From: Candidatus Berkelbacteria bacterium | Lineage (GTDB): Bacteria > Patescibacteriota > UBA1384 > 2-12-FULL-50-11 | Assembly: GCA_024654065.1 (NCBI GenBank) | Contig: JANLIQ010000076.1 | Location: forward strand, 1 to 44,109 | Direction: 5' to 3' | Length of the DNA: 44,109 nucleotides | In this document: in pieces, positions 30,674 through 39,541 of the stretch | Layout of the letters: each line of letters begins with the position of its first letter | Position numbering within the stretch: the stretch's first letter is position 1 | Translations under genes and position numbers: made by a program | Notes under the pieces: generated by a model | Databases searched by the model: none | What the model saw: only the letters and a program-made list of their open reading frames with translations | Told to the model about the DNA's origin: nothing

Positions 30674-32377
30674 CTACTCAACACTAATTTTGATAAAGGC
30701 TAGGACATCGCCTTTTTCTAATTCAGGAGCGCCTTCCATACCAACTCCACATTGTTCACCAACTTCGGCTTGATCAACAGCAACTTTACCAATCTTTAAA
30801 CCAGTCATTTTAGCCTTCCCGATTTCTTCTTTATCGCGGTAAGCAACAACTTCATCGCTCATCGTCACGATGCCTTGAGTAACATCTCCACCAGCAATAG
30901 CAATACCTTTTTTCTGAGAAAAGACTTGCAAAATTTTTAGTCGTCCTGTCTCTTCACGCACATAAACTGGAGTAGCAATTTTCTTTAATTTTTCCGTTAA
31001 AAGATCTAGAGCTTCATAGATAACCCAAAACTCACGTAATTCCACTTCTTCTTTTTCGGCTAAGTCCAACATGCGTTTTGTTGGAGTCGAACGAAATGCA
31101 ATGACTAAGGCCTTCGCCGGTTTAGCTAAATTAATATCATTTTCGTTAATCGCTCCAATGCCACTTGAAAGTATCTCAACTGTCGCATCTTTGATTTTAA
31201 GTTTAGAAATCGAATCCTCAAGTGCCGCTAAAGAACCCCCAACATCAGTTTTTAAAACTATTCTTAAGTGATTATCGTTTTCGTCTGTTACCGCTTTGGA
31301 TGTAGTTGCCGTTTGAACCACCATTGTTTTAGCGACTTTTTCATTAGGTGCTGTTATCAGACGATCACCAAATATTGGTACATTTTTTAAACCCATAATT
31401 ACAACCGGAGTGGCTGGTCCAGCAGTGACAATATTACGCCCTAGATCATTTTCTAATACTTTAATCCGACCATATGTCCCACCCGTAACAACGACCTGAC
31501 CAGCTCTGAGTGTTCCGTTATAGATAAGGACGGTAGCAATTGGACCACGTTGTTTATCCATATTGGCTTCAATAACAATGCCTTCGCTTGGAGCCTCAGG
31601 ATCAGCTTTAAGCTCAAGTAAATCGGTTGTTAAAATTACCATTTCAAGTAACTGATCCACACCCTTACCAGTCTTAGCAGAAACGGGGACGACTACAGTT
31701 TTACCACCCCATTCCTCGGGGGCTAGATCATTTTCGACTAATTGTTGTTTGACTCTTTCGATATTTGCCCCAGGTAAATCAAATTTATTTATTGCAACTA
31801 TAACCGGTACATTAGCGCTACGAGCATGGTGGAGAGCCTCAAGAGTCTGTGGTTTGACACCATCATCAGCTGCAACTACTAAAATAACTAAATCCGTAAT
31901 ACTTGCTCCGTGAGCCCTCAGAGCCGAAAATGCTTCGTGACCAGGCGTATCCACAAAAGTAATTTTTCGTTTACTTCCTTCTGAGGTTTTAAACTCAATC
32001 TGGTAAGCACTGATATGTTGGGTGATCCCACCAGATTCACCACCAGCAATGTTAGATTGTCGGATAAAGTCTAATAGAGAAGTTTTGCCATGATCAACAT
32101 GACCCATTATCGTTACGATCGGTGGTCGGGCAATTGAAGATTTTGTATCCGTACTTTTAGTAAAAACATTTGTTGCTACAACTTCTTGTTCGGCTGTCCA
32201 CCCAAATTCCTCGACCAATAGTGCTGCAGTATCATAGTCAATCGACTGGTTAATTGTTGCCATAACACCGTTTTTTATCAACTTACCAATCACGTCAGTA
32301 GCACCAACCTTCATTTTATCTGCCAACGCTCTGACGGAAATAGATTCCGGTAATTGGAGAACCTTTTGTTCGGCCAT
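30674..32377 (-). CDS. infB: translation initiation factor IF-2 (short form)
   Basis: IF-2, the GTPase that places initiator tRNA, 567 aa. It opens with one IF2_N domain (residues about 10-60: ISVRALADKMKVGATDVIGK), then the G domain with GHVDHGKTS (G1), GGITQHISAY (G2), DTPGHEAFSALRA (G3), NKFDLP (G4) and SAKTGKG (G5), then domains II-IV ending in EVGEQCGVGMEGAPELEKGD. Most bacterial IF-2 proteins are 740-890 aa, with long N-terminal domains that are missing here, as in other reduced genomes. Its ATG overlaps the gyrA stop (TAATG at 32377), so it is the third gene of the gyrB-gyrA-infB unit, an uncommon pairing. Confidence 0.97.
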   Translation of the reverse strand: MAEQKVLQLPESISVRALADKMKVGATDVIGKLIKNGVMATINQSIDYDTAALLVEEFGWTAEQEVVATNVFTKSTDTKSSIARPPIVTIMGHVDHGKTSLLDFIRQSNIAGGESGGITQHISAYQIEFKTSEGSKRKITFVDTPGHEAFSALRAHGASITDLVILVVAADDGVKPQTLEALHHARSANVPVIVAINKFDLPGANIERVKQQLVENDLAPEEWGGKTVVVPVSAKTGKGVDQLLEMVILTTDLLELKADPEAPSEGIVIEANMDKQRGPIATVLIYNGTLRAGQVVVTGGTYGRIKVLENDLGRNIVTAGPATPVVIMGLKNVPIFGDRLITAPNEKVAKTMVVQTATTSKAVTDENDNHLRIVLKTDVGGSLAALEDSISKLKIKDATVEILSSGIGAINENDINLAKPAKALVIAFRSTPTKRMLDLAEKEEVELREFWVIYEALDLLTEKLKKIATPVYVREETGRLKILQVFSQKKGIAIAGGDVTQGIVTMSDEVVAYRDKEEIGKAKMTGLKIGKVAVDQAEVGEQCGVGMEGAPELEKGDVLAFIKISVE

Positions 32378-35300
32378 TATTTCTTCCCCTTTGGCTCTAC
32401 AATCTCCTCGGGCGAAACTTCGTCGGATTCGTTGACAACTGTCATGGAGACAACTTTGTCATTACCACTTGAGCGCATTAAGATAACACCCGAAGCTTGA
32501 CGTGATAGTTTTTTTACAGAAGCAATTGGTATTCGAATAACTTGACCCGTATCTGAAACAATAATTAAATCTTTAGACTGTTTATTGATAACTGTCCCAC
32601 CTGCCAGTAAACCAGTTTTAGGTGTTAATTTGGCTATTCGGATACCGCTTCCACCACGATGCTGGTTGCGAAATTCTTTAACGTTAACTTTTTTACCAAC
32701 ACCATTTTTCGAAATTACACAGATAGCCTCAGATTCATCAGTTAGAACAGTTGTTTCGATTATTTCGTCGTCTCCTTTAAGCCGCATTCCTCTTACCCCT
32801 GAGGCGCTTCGACCCATTACCCGAGCTTCTGACTCATTGTATAAAATAACCTGTCCATTTTTCGTCATTTGAGCAATCTCATCGCTCCCAGTAGTTCGTT
32901 TAACCCAAAGTAAAACATCTTTTGGTTTCAGACCAATAGCGATCACTCCACTTTTACGAACATTTTTAAATGCTTCAGTCGCAACACGTTTAACTACACC
33001 TAATCTTGTTGCAAAGAAGAAAAATCCAGCTCGATTTTTATCCGACATTGTGATTAAGGCCGTAACTTTTTCTTCGGCTTCAATTCGAATTAAGTTAGGT
33101 AGGGCAATACCCTTGCTTTGGCGACTAGAAGCTGGAATTTCGTAAGCTTTAATAGTGAAAACTCTTCCGGCATCGGTAAAGAACATAATATCGTCGTGCG
33201 TTGAAGCAAAAACAATATCAACAACAGCGTCATCCTCACGCGTTTGCATCCCAATTACACCTTTACCACCTCTTTGTTGGCTCTTATAGGTATCGGCCGG
33301 AAGACGCTTGACATAGTTACCCCGAGTCAAGCTAATTAAGACAGACTCTTCGGGAATCAAATCTATAGCCGTAAGTTGACCCAGAGCTTCAGGACGAATT
33401 TCAGTTTTACGCTCAATATTAAACTTAGCTTTCATTTCCAATAACTCGTCCTTAATAATTTTTTGAATTCTCGCTGGCTTAGCAAGAATGTCTTCCAAAT
33501 CAGCAATTAGTTTCAAAATTGCATCATATTCATCGTAAATTCGCTGACGTTCGAGATTAGCTAATTGGGACAAACGCATTTCCAAAATAGCATTGGCCTG
33601 TATCTCAGTCAGTTCGAACTGCTTCATCAATTCGGTCTTAGCCTCTTCCCGATCTTTAGAAGCTCGAATTAATTTAATGATGGCATCAAGATGATCAAGA
33701 GCAATCTTTAATCCTTCTAAAATATGGGCCCGAGCTTTGGCAATCTTCAAATCATATTCAGTTCGACGAGTAACAATAGTTATTCTATGGGCTAAGAACT
33801 CGCAAAGGACTTCCGTGACATTAAGTAATCGCGGCTGGATTCCGTCAATTAAAGCCACTAGATTATAATGGACAACAGATTGTAATTCAGTTAGCTCATA
33901 TAGTTGGTTTAAGATTTTTGAGGCCATCGCTCCAACCTTTAGCTCGACTACCACCCTCACACCATCTTTTTGATCCGACTCATCGCGAAGATCACTTATA
34001 CCCTCGATTTTTTTACTTTTGACCAAATCAGCAATATGAGTAACAAAAGTCGCTTTATTTGTTTGATATGGAAGTTCACTTACAATAATCCTGTTTCGAT
34101 TTTTCTCTTCTTGAATTTCTGCTCGTCCGCGTACCACGACTCGACCCCGACCAGTTGAAAGAGCTTCCTTAATATCATTTTGACCGTAGGCAATTCCTCC
34201 AGTAGGAAAATCAGGTCCCTTAATGATTTCGATTAATTCATCAACGTCGGCTTCTGGTTTTTCTTGTAATAAAAGTAACCCATCTATTATTTCACCGACA
34301 TTGTGAGGAGGAATATTTGTAGCTAAACCTACAGCAATTCCTTGCGAGCCATTAATTAACAGATTAGGCAAGCGCGCCGGTAAGACTACTGGCTCTTTGT
34401 GGGTACCATCGTAGTTGTCTTGAAAGTCCACCGTGTCTTTGTCAATGTCCGCCAAAAGGGCTTCTGCGGCGCCGACTAACTTTGCCTCGCTGTACCTCAT
34501 GGCCGCTGCCGGATCCCCATCCATCGAGTTGTGGACAAAGATACCGCTCGCTAGAGCAAAGTTATGACTGCCTTCAATAGTCAGATCGAATACATCTTCC
34601 CGCTCAGCTAATACTTTAATACTAATAACTTTATGGTTCTGATTGATCGAATGCAAAACTAAATTAGGATCGTTGTCGTAATATTTATTAAGCCCTATTT
34701 CCCATTTAGTTGCGCCGCCGTAATTGTACAACTCAGTTCGTTTCTTCTCATACAGTTCCTTATTGAGAGGTTTTTTATCGTTCAATACGGCCCTACAGAT
34801 GTTTAGAAACTTTGATTTACCCGTAAGATTCGTAAGTCGTCTTTTATTTGAAGCGACAATCTTTTCGTGAAAAATTTGTCGATACTCCGGCACTTGCCAT
34901 AGTCTCTTCAAGGTCTTTGAGCCACGGGTAGCTAGCTCGAGTCGCTTCTCGGGGTGGTTCTTGACAAACTCCTTATTAACCGCACTGAGAAAGAGTCGCA
35001 TTTTCTCCTGATAGGCCGGATCCTGCCAATTCTTCAGGTTTCTTTCAGACAGTCTAGCCCCATATTCTTTTCGATTTTTTGGGTCAGACCAGAATGCGGC
35101 TCGACCAATAGCTATTTTTTGTCGATATTCCTCATCTTTATGCAGTTCAGTAGCGTGTTGGTAATGAATTTCCCAGTGATCGCCCCATTCAACCCTTAAA
35201 ATGTTATCAGGATTATTGTTGAGCTTATTAAAATCGACATGATGCCTCACTCTTCCCCTGCTCTTGGAGTAGATTCCCTGGGTAAGGTTGTAATTGTCAG

Positions 35301-36111
35301 CCATGTGATGGGCCGGAACCCAGGTCTGGGTTTTGTTTTGATATATGAGTCGATAACCTTTTCTCTTGAGGCGGTCTTCTTCTGTAGAGAGCTTTTGGTA
35401 CAATGGCATTAGCGATTGGCCGGTGGTAAGATCTCGAGCTTCCTTATAGGAGCCGTCCCTCAACATAAATCGATGGTTTGGCGTACACCTTATCCTCGCA
35501 CCGTTATCAAGCCGAACTTCAATTAACTCGGCTTGAGTTTGGGTTAAGCGGGGCTTCAGGATTTCTGCGATCGAGATTAAGCCAGAATTATTAACTGTGA
35601 AAGTATAGTTTTTCTTACCGTCTTGATACTCTCTGACTAAATTCTCAAAACTAAGATTTCGGCCGTCTGCCAGTAATACCTCCGTGTCTTTGGTGAAACA
35701 ACCAAAATTACCTTGACCGTTAACAAGTGGCATTCGTAAACTCCACCATTGAGCCATTCTTACCATGGCTTCATAAATTGATGAGTCGCCATGAGGGTGG
35801 TAAAGACCCATAACTTGACCGACAATTTTTGCCGATTTTTGGTGCTTGGAATTGGCCGACAAGCCCATCTCACGCATAACATAAAGGATACGACGTTGAA
35901 CAGGTTTTAATCCGTCTCTAACATCAGGCAGGGCTCGAGCAACAATAACGCTCATGGCGTAATCTAAATAAGACTCGCTCATCTCGTCGTGAATCTGTCG
36001 TGGTTTAATTACACCGAAGTCAGTTTTTTCAGGCATCACTTTAACACTCTTATTGAGAGTATTGGGCTCGCTATCAGCTTGTCGATCTTTTTTTTCTACT
36101 TCTTCAGCCAT
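32377..36111 (-). CDS. gyrA: DNA gyrase subunit A precursor with an intein
   Basis: GyrA of 1244 codons: an 853 aa host protein plus a 391 aa intein. The N-extein has the usual ALPDVRDGLKPVQRRILYVM and GLYHPHGDSSIYEAMVRMAQ and runs to NGQGNFG (residue 137). The C-extein resumes with SMDGDPAAAMRY, where the Tyr is the DNA-cleaving residue, then LLINGSQGIAVGLATNIPPHN, and the C-terminal wheel with a QRGGKG-like GyrA box (YKSQQRGGKGVIG). Only after splicing would the active site be continuous. It follows gyrB with one base between and overlaps infB. It has a short unrelated N-terminal extension (about 30 residues). Confidence 0.97.
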   Translation of the reverse strand: MAEEVEKKDRQADSEPNTLNKSVKVMPEKTDFGVIKPRQIHDEMSESYLDYAMSVIVARALPDVRDGLKPVQRRILYVMREMGLSANSKHQKSAKIVGQVMGLYHPHGDSSIYEAMVRMAQWWSLRMPLVNGQGNFGCFTKDTEVLLADGRNLSFENLVREYQDGKKNYTFTVNNSGLISIAEILKPRLTQTQAELIEVRLDNGARIRCTPNHRFMLRDGSYKEARDLTTGQSLMPLYQKLSTEEDRLKRKGYRLIYQNKTQTWVPAHHMADNYNLTQGIYSKSRGRVRHHVDFNKLNNNPDNILRVEWGDHWEIHYQHATELHKDEEYRQKIAIGRAAFWSDPKNRKEYGARLSERNLKNWQDPAYQEKMRLFLSAVNKEFVKNHPEKRLELATRGSKTLKRLWQVPEYRQIFHEKIVASNKRRLTNLTGKSKFLNICRAVLNDKKPLNKELYEKKRTELYNYGGATKWEIGLNKYYDNDPNLVLHSINQNHKVISIKVLAEREDVFDLTIEGSHNFALASGIFVHNSMDGDPAAAMRYSEAKLVGAAEALLADIDKDTVDFQDNYDGTHKEPVVLPARLPNLLINGSQGIAVGLATNIPPHNVGEIIDGLLLLQEKPEADVDELIEIIKGPDFPTGGIAYGQNDIKEALSTGRGRVVVRGRAEIQEEKNRNRIIVSELPYQTNKATFVTHIADLVKSKKIEGISDLRDESDQKDGVRVVVELKVGAMASKILNQLYELTELQSVVHYNLVALIDGIQPRLLNVTEVLCEFLAHRITIVTRRTEYDLKIAKARAHILEGLKIALDHLDAIIKLIRASKDREEAKTELMKQFELTEIQANAILEMRLSQLANLERQRIYDEYDAILKLIADLEDILAKPARIQKIIKDELLEMKAKFNIERKTEIRPEALGQLTAIDLIPEESVLISLTRGNYVKRLPADTYKSQQRGGKGVIGMQTREDDAVVDIVFASTHDDIMFFTDAGRVFTIKAYEIPASSRQSKGIALPNLIRIEAEEKVTALITMSDKNRAGFFFFATRLGVVKRVATEAFKNVRKSGVIAIGLKPKDVLLWVKRTTGSDEIAQMTKNGQVILYNESEARVMGRSASGVRGMRLKGDDEIIETTVLTDESEAICVISKNGVGKKVNVKEFRNQHRGGSGIRIAKLTPKTGLLAGGTVINKQSKDLIIVSDTGQVIRIPIASVKKLSRQASGVILMRSSGNDKVVSMTVVNESDEVSPEEIVEPKGKK
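34528..35700 (-). mobile_element. GyrA intein with HNH homing endonuclease
   Basis: A 391 aa class 1 intein inserted between GNFG and SMDGDP. Splicing blocks are complete: Cys1 (CFTKDTEVLLADG, block A), TPNHRFML (block B with the TxxH), VFDLTIEGSHNFAL (block F) and GIFVHN followed by Ser +1 (block G). The middle holds an HNH-type nuclease (RHHVDFNKLNNNPDNI), followed by NUMOD-like DNA-binding repeats of the form WxDPxYxxK (FWSDPKNRKEY, NWQDPAYQEKM, LWQVPEYRQIF). All parts look intact, so both splicing and homing may be active. As I recall, the well-known Mycobacterium GyrA intein sits at the AMRY/T site, about 12 residues further on, so this is a different insertion point. Confidence 0.95.
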
Positions 36112-36112
36112 C

Positions 36113-38053
36113 TTAAATATCCAAGTTTCTCACACTTGTTGCCCTGTTTTGAATAAATCGTTTTCGTGGCAAAACATCTTCACCCATCAAGTCAGAGAAA
36201 ATTTCGTCAGCTTTTTCAGCATCTTCAACTGTTACCCGTAAGAGCACACGATTGACTGGATTAAGGGTGGTCTCCCAAAGTTGTTCGGGGTTCATCTCAC
36301 CTAGACCCTTATAGCGCTGAACGTTAACACCAGTTAGTGATGAATTATCTTTCTTAATCTTGTTCAAAACTTCTTCGCGTTCAGCTTCGCTATGAACATA
36401 TGTAACGTCTTTTTTGTATTGAACGCCAAATAGAGGCGGTTGGGCAATGTAGAGATAGCCTTTCTCGATAATTTCGGGATAGTGTCGGTAGAAAAATGTC
36501 AGCAGCAGTGTTCGAATGTGAGCGCCGTCGACATCAGCATCGGTCATAATCACAATGAAGTGGTAGCGAACTTTGTCGACATTTTTTTCTTCGCCGACAC
36601 CCATTCCCATAGCAACTATCATCGATTTAATCTCTTCGTTGATTAGCATTTTATCTAAACGAGCCTTTTCGACATTGAGAATTTTACCACGCAAAGGGAG
36701 AATTGCTTGGAACTTTCGGTTGCGACCACTTTTGGCTGACCCACCGGCACTATTCCCCTCAACTATGTATAGCTCAGATTTAGCCGGATTTCGTTCTGAA
36801 CAATCTGCTAATTTACCTGGTAATGTCATACCTTCAAGCGCTCCCTTACGGACTACGGCTTCGCGAGCGGCTTTGGCTGCAAGACGTGCTCGGGCAGACA
36901 AAGAGACCTTTTCTATAATAGTTCGAGCTTCTGAAGGATGTTCCTCAAACCATCTTTGTAAGCCTTCATTTACAACAGTCTCAACATGGCCTCTCATAGC
37001 TGGGGTACCAAGTTTAGATTTTGTTTGACCTTCAAATTCTGGATCTAGGAGTTTGACTGAAACAACAGCAGTTAGCCCCTCACGAATATCTTCACCTACG
37101 ATTCCCATATCTGAGTCTTTACCCGCTAGCTTGCGACCGTAGTCGGTAATAACTCTTGTAATGGATGAACGAAAACCAGTTAAATGAGTCCCACCTTCAA
37201 TGGTGTGAATATTATTAGCAAATGTAAAAACATGTTCGTTGTAATCATTCACATACGTCAGGGCGACTTCAATAAGGTTATCGCCAACTTGTTTTGTTAA
37301 ATAAATCGGTCGATCAATAAGTGATTTTTTATGACGAACAAGGTGGCTAACATACGAAGCAATACCACCTTGAAAATGAAAATTGTAACTTTCCGGGTAC
37401 TGTTTGTCTTCGGCAGAGATATCTTCTTCAACTCTGTTGTCTTTAATTGAAATAAAAATTCCCTTGGTTAAGTAGGCTTGCTGACGAACGTGGTCAACAA
37501 TAGTTTTACGAGAGAAGATGGTACTGGGGAAAATTTGCGGATCAGCTTCAAAAGTAATTTTCGTACCTTGCTGATCGGTTGATCCAATTTCTTTTATGGG
37601 GTATTTCGGTTTTCCTCTCTCATATTCCTGAATATAATGTTTACCTTCTTTAAAAACTTCCGCTTTTAGATTAACGGATAGGGCATTAACAACTGACACA
37701 CCAACACCATGTAGGCCTCCAGAAACCTTGTAACCCTCTCCGCCAAATTTTCCACCAGCATGGAGTTTGGTTAAGACCGTCTCAAGAGCCGAAACCTTTG
37801 TTGTAGCATGCATATCTACTGGAATACCGCGACCGTCATCTTGAACAGAAACGGTACCGTCTTCATTAAGTTCAATTGAAACGCGACTGGCGTGCCCCGC
37901 CATTGCTTCGTCAAATGAATTATCTAAAACTTCCCAAATTAAATGATGGAGTCCCTCGATACCAGTTCCGCCAATGTACATTCCTGGTCGTTTACGGACC
38001 GGCTCTAGACCCTCTAGAACAGTAATTTGTTTGGCAGAATATTCAGCACTCAT
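36113..38053 (-). CDS. gyrB: DNA gyrase subunit B
   Basis: GyrB of 646 aa, the ATPase subunit that forms the supercoiling enzyme with GyrA. It opens EGLEPVRKRPGMYIGGTG, has the ATP-site VLDNSFDEAMAG and DDGRGIPVDMH, SGGLHGVGVSVVNALS, then the TOPRIM part with IVEGNSAGGSAKSGRNR, the catalytic-metal MTDADVDGAHIRTLLL and the C-terminal QRYKGLGEMNPEQLWETT. It is complete at the usual short length. Gene order gyrB-gyrA-infB with a one-base gap shows an operon. No Shine-Dalgarno precedes the ATG; a TAAAAT box ends 7 bases before it, so a leaderless mRNA is possible although the -35 (TTGGTT) is weak. Confidence 0.98.
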   Translation of the reverse strand: MSAEYSAKQITVLEGLEPVRKRPGMYIGGTGIEGLHHLIWEVLDNSFDEAMAGHASRVSIELNEDGTVSVQDDGRGIPVDMHATTKVSALETVLTKLHAGGKFGGEGYKVSGGLHGVGVSVVNALSVNLKAEVFKEGKHYIQEYERGKPKYPIKEIGSTDQQGTKITFEADPQIFPSTIFSRKTIVDHVRQQAYLTKGIFISIKDNRVEEDISAEDKQYPESYNFHFQGGIASYVSHLVRHKKSLIDRPIYLTKQVGDNLIEVALTYVNDYNEHVFTFANNIHTIEGGTHLTGFRSSITRVITDYGRKLAGKDSDMGIVGEDIREGLTAVVSVKLLDPEFEGQTKSKLGTPAMRGHVETVVNEGLQRWFEEHPSEARTIIEKVSLSARARLAAKAAREAVVRKGALEGMTLPGKLADCSERNPAKSELYIVEGNSAGGSAKSGRNRKFQAILPLRGKILNVEKARLDKMLINEEIKSMIVAMGMGVGEEKNVDKVRYHFIVIMTDADVDGAHIRTLLLTFFYRHYPEIIEKGYLYIAQPPLFGVQYKKDVTYVHSEAEREEVLNKIKKDNSSLTGVNVQRYKGLGEMNPEQLWETTLNPVNRVLLRVTVEDAEKADEIFSDLMGEDVLPRKRFIQNRATSVRNLDI

Positions 38054-38060
38054 TAATCTA

Positions 38061-38089
38061 ATTTTACCCTAATATATGGAGAAAACCAA
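38061..38089 (-). promoter_or_regulatory. possible gyrB promoter (leaderless)
   Basis: On the minus strand TTGGTT (38084-38089), 17 bp, TAAAAT (38061-38066), 7 bases, ATG. The -35 is weak. Confidence 0.4.
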
Positions 38090-38125
38090 GCCAAGAAAAT
38101 CATTCGAGTTTGAGTTAAATGACAA

Positions 38126-38398
38126 GCCCCCGATCCGCGTGGAAGGGGGGCCTGGTTGACGGGGTTAGTCGGCGACACGATTGTGCCGAGTCCCGTCTTT
38201 GGGTGGTTTAGGCGTTTGACACCTGCCCACCCTGTTCGCGCCGGCTCCGGATCAGCCGGTGTCCGTGGATGTGGCCGTCGAGGCCGTTGTACCGAAATAA
38301 GCTTCACCTGCGGACATGTGACCCGCAGGCCCTGCGCGTGAGTTCATCATTTAAACTCACCTCCTCATTTTCCGCCTCATCAACTCTGACGATTTGGT
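38126..38398 (-). ncRNA. candidate structured GC-rich RNA upstream of gyrB
   Basis: A stretch of about 270 bases with a strong promoter, unusually GC-rich for this genome and full of perfect hairpins. Read 5' to 3' on the minus strand they are GTGAGTT/AACTCAC, CCTGCGG/CCGCAGG, GGCC/GGCC, CCGGCT/AGCCGG, GACGGG/CCCGTC enclosing CGGCACA/TGTCGCCG, and a final GCCCCC/GGGGGC (38126-38151) followed by a weak T-rich tail. It carries a 32-codon ORF at its 5' end. I tested it by eye against RNase P, SRP RNA, tmRNA and 6S landmarks and found none. It could be a structured small RNA, a small-protein mRNA or a leader for gyrB. Confidence 0.45.
38252..38350 (-). CDS. small protein of 32 aa with a perfect Shine-Dalgarno
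   Basis: ATG 38350 lies 9 bases after GAGGAGGTGA, a full anti-Shine-Dalgarno match, behind a strong promoter. The product begins MMNSRAGPAGHMSAG and ends TASTATSTDTG: small, Ala/Gly/Ser/Thr-rich, no membrane helix. The two start codons are in the loop of a hairpin (GTGAGTT/AACTCAC) whose stem covers the end of the Shine-Dalgarno, so translation might be switchable. It may be a real small protein, or translation may serve regulation of the structured RNA. A longer frame over the same bases in another register (GTG at 38307) has no Shine-Dalgarno and an implausible Pro/Arg-rich product. Confidence 0.45.
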   Translation of the reverse strand: MMNSRAGPAGHMSAGEAYFGTTASTATSTDTG

Positions 38399-38404
38399 AA
38401 AGAT

Positions 38405-38433
38405 AATATAGCAAAAAACTTTATATAAATCAA
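38405..38433 (-). promoter_or_regulatory. sigma-70-like promoter
   Basis: On the minus strand TTGATT (38428-38433), 17 bp, TATATT (38405-38410). It drives the small ORF and structured RNA upstream of gyrB. Confidence 0.7.
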
Positions 38434-38449
38434 GGCTTTTTAGAGAATT

Positions 38450-39541
38450 TTACAACTGGCTCTCAACGATCTTTTTTATCTTTTCTTGAAAGATTTTTGT
38501 ATCAAACTTTTCGGCGTGGGCACGGATTTTGGCAGGATCGTATTTGGTGGCATTAAATTCTTTGAGCACCGTCACGAGTGATTCGACCGTCTGTGCGGTG
38601 AAGAATTCGCCCGTCACACCCGGCACCACCGATTCCAGTGCCCCACCTTCGCCGTAGGCGATCACCGGCCGGCCAGACGCCATCGCTTCGAGCGGCGTCA
38701 TCCCAGCATCTTCTTTCGGCGGAAATATCAAACCAATGGCCTGCGAATAAAGATCGGCCAATTTGTCGTCGCTCACCCGGCCGACAAACTCAATTGTTGG
38801 CCCCGCGATCGCCATTAGTTCAGTTATTTTGGTCCCGCCACCAACTACTTTGAGTTTTAGGCCGAGTTGGTTGGCCGCCTTAATCGCTAAGTCCGTTCGC
38901 TTATACGGTTCGTTTCGACCCAGCGTCAACCAGTAGTCGCCAATTTTGTCGGTAATTCTAAACCGGCTGGTAGCAACTGGCGGAAAGATCACTTCGTCCG
39001 GAGTCCGCCCGTAGTATTTCTTCGTGCGTGCGGCAATGTAATTAGAATTCGCAATTAAGTAGTCTGGTCGCTTACTGGCTTGAAGATCCCACCGAGTTAG
39101 GTATTTCAAAATTTGTCCTACCACCGGTCGACCAATTATCGGTAACGGGATTGGGGCGTCTGCCAGATACTTCTCTCTATCACTGGTTAAATATCTTGTA
39201 GGCGTATGGAGATAGCAGATATGTTTAGTGGGCGGTTTAGTTATCGCGCCCTTAGCGTAAGCCGAAGAATCCGACAATATGACATCATAAGCAGACAGGT
39301 CGAAAGATTCGATCGCACGTGGCATCAGCGCTAGATAGTACTTGAAAGCTTTCGGTATTCCGGGAAAATCTTGTAAAAAACTTGAAACAACTTTGCGCCC
39401 AGGCAGAAATTCGTCGACTAGTTTTTGGTCTTTGGCGATGACATAGATTGGTGCCTCTGGCCAAATCTCGCTAAAAGTTCTTAAAACTCGCTCTCCCCCA
39501 CCCCATTGGGTAAAAAAATCATGTACTAGCGCAATTCTCAT
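38450..39541 (-). CDS. GT4-family glycosyltransferase
   Basis: A 363 aa GT-B glycosyltransferase. The N-terminal half begins MRIALVHDFFTQWGGGERVL, with the glycine-rich acceptor-side loop. The C-terminal half holds the nucleotide-sugar site: LTLGRNEPYKRTDLAIKA (the R and K that hold the diphosphate), VGGGTKI, then FPPKEDAGMTPLEAMASGRP with the E-x7-E motif. Such enzymes add a sugar (often mannose or glucose) to a lipid-linked glycan. Its start overlaps the stop of the neighbouring sugar-phosphate transferase by 4 bases. Together the two probably start and extend a surface polysaccharide or glycoconjugate. The exact sugar cannot be read from the sequence. Confidence 0.9.
   Translation of the reverse strand: MRIALVHDFFTQWGGGERVLRTFSEIWPEAPIYVIAKDQKLVDEFLPGRKVVSSFLQDFPGIPKAFKYYLALMPRAIESFDLSAYDVILSDSSAYAKGAITKPPTKHICYLHTPTRYLTSDREKYLADAPIPLPIIGRPVVGQILKYLTRWDLQASKRPDYLIANSNYIAARTKKYYGRTPDEVIFPPVATSRFRITDKIGDYWLTLGRNEPYKRTDLAIKAANQLGLKLKVVGGGTKITELMAIAGPTIEFVGRVSDDKLADLYSQAIGLIFPPKEDAGMTPLEAMASGRPVIAYGEGGALESVVPGVTGEFFTAQTVESLVTVLKEFNATKYDPAKIRAHAEKFDTKIFQEKIKKIVESQL

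Noticed and set aside
38053..38307. 84-codon minus-strand frame ending at the gyrB start
   Set aside because: Pro/Arg-rich, GTG start without Shine-Dalgarno, and in a different register from the well-signalled 32-codon ORF; it overlaps structured RNA.
38156..38341. 61-codon plus-strand frame over the structured RNA
   Set aside because: GC-rich antisense frame with no start signals or promoter on that strand.
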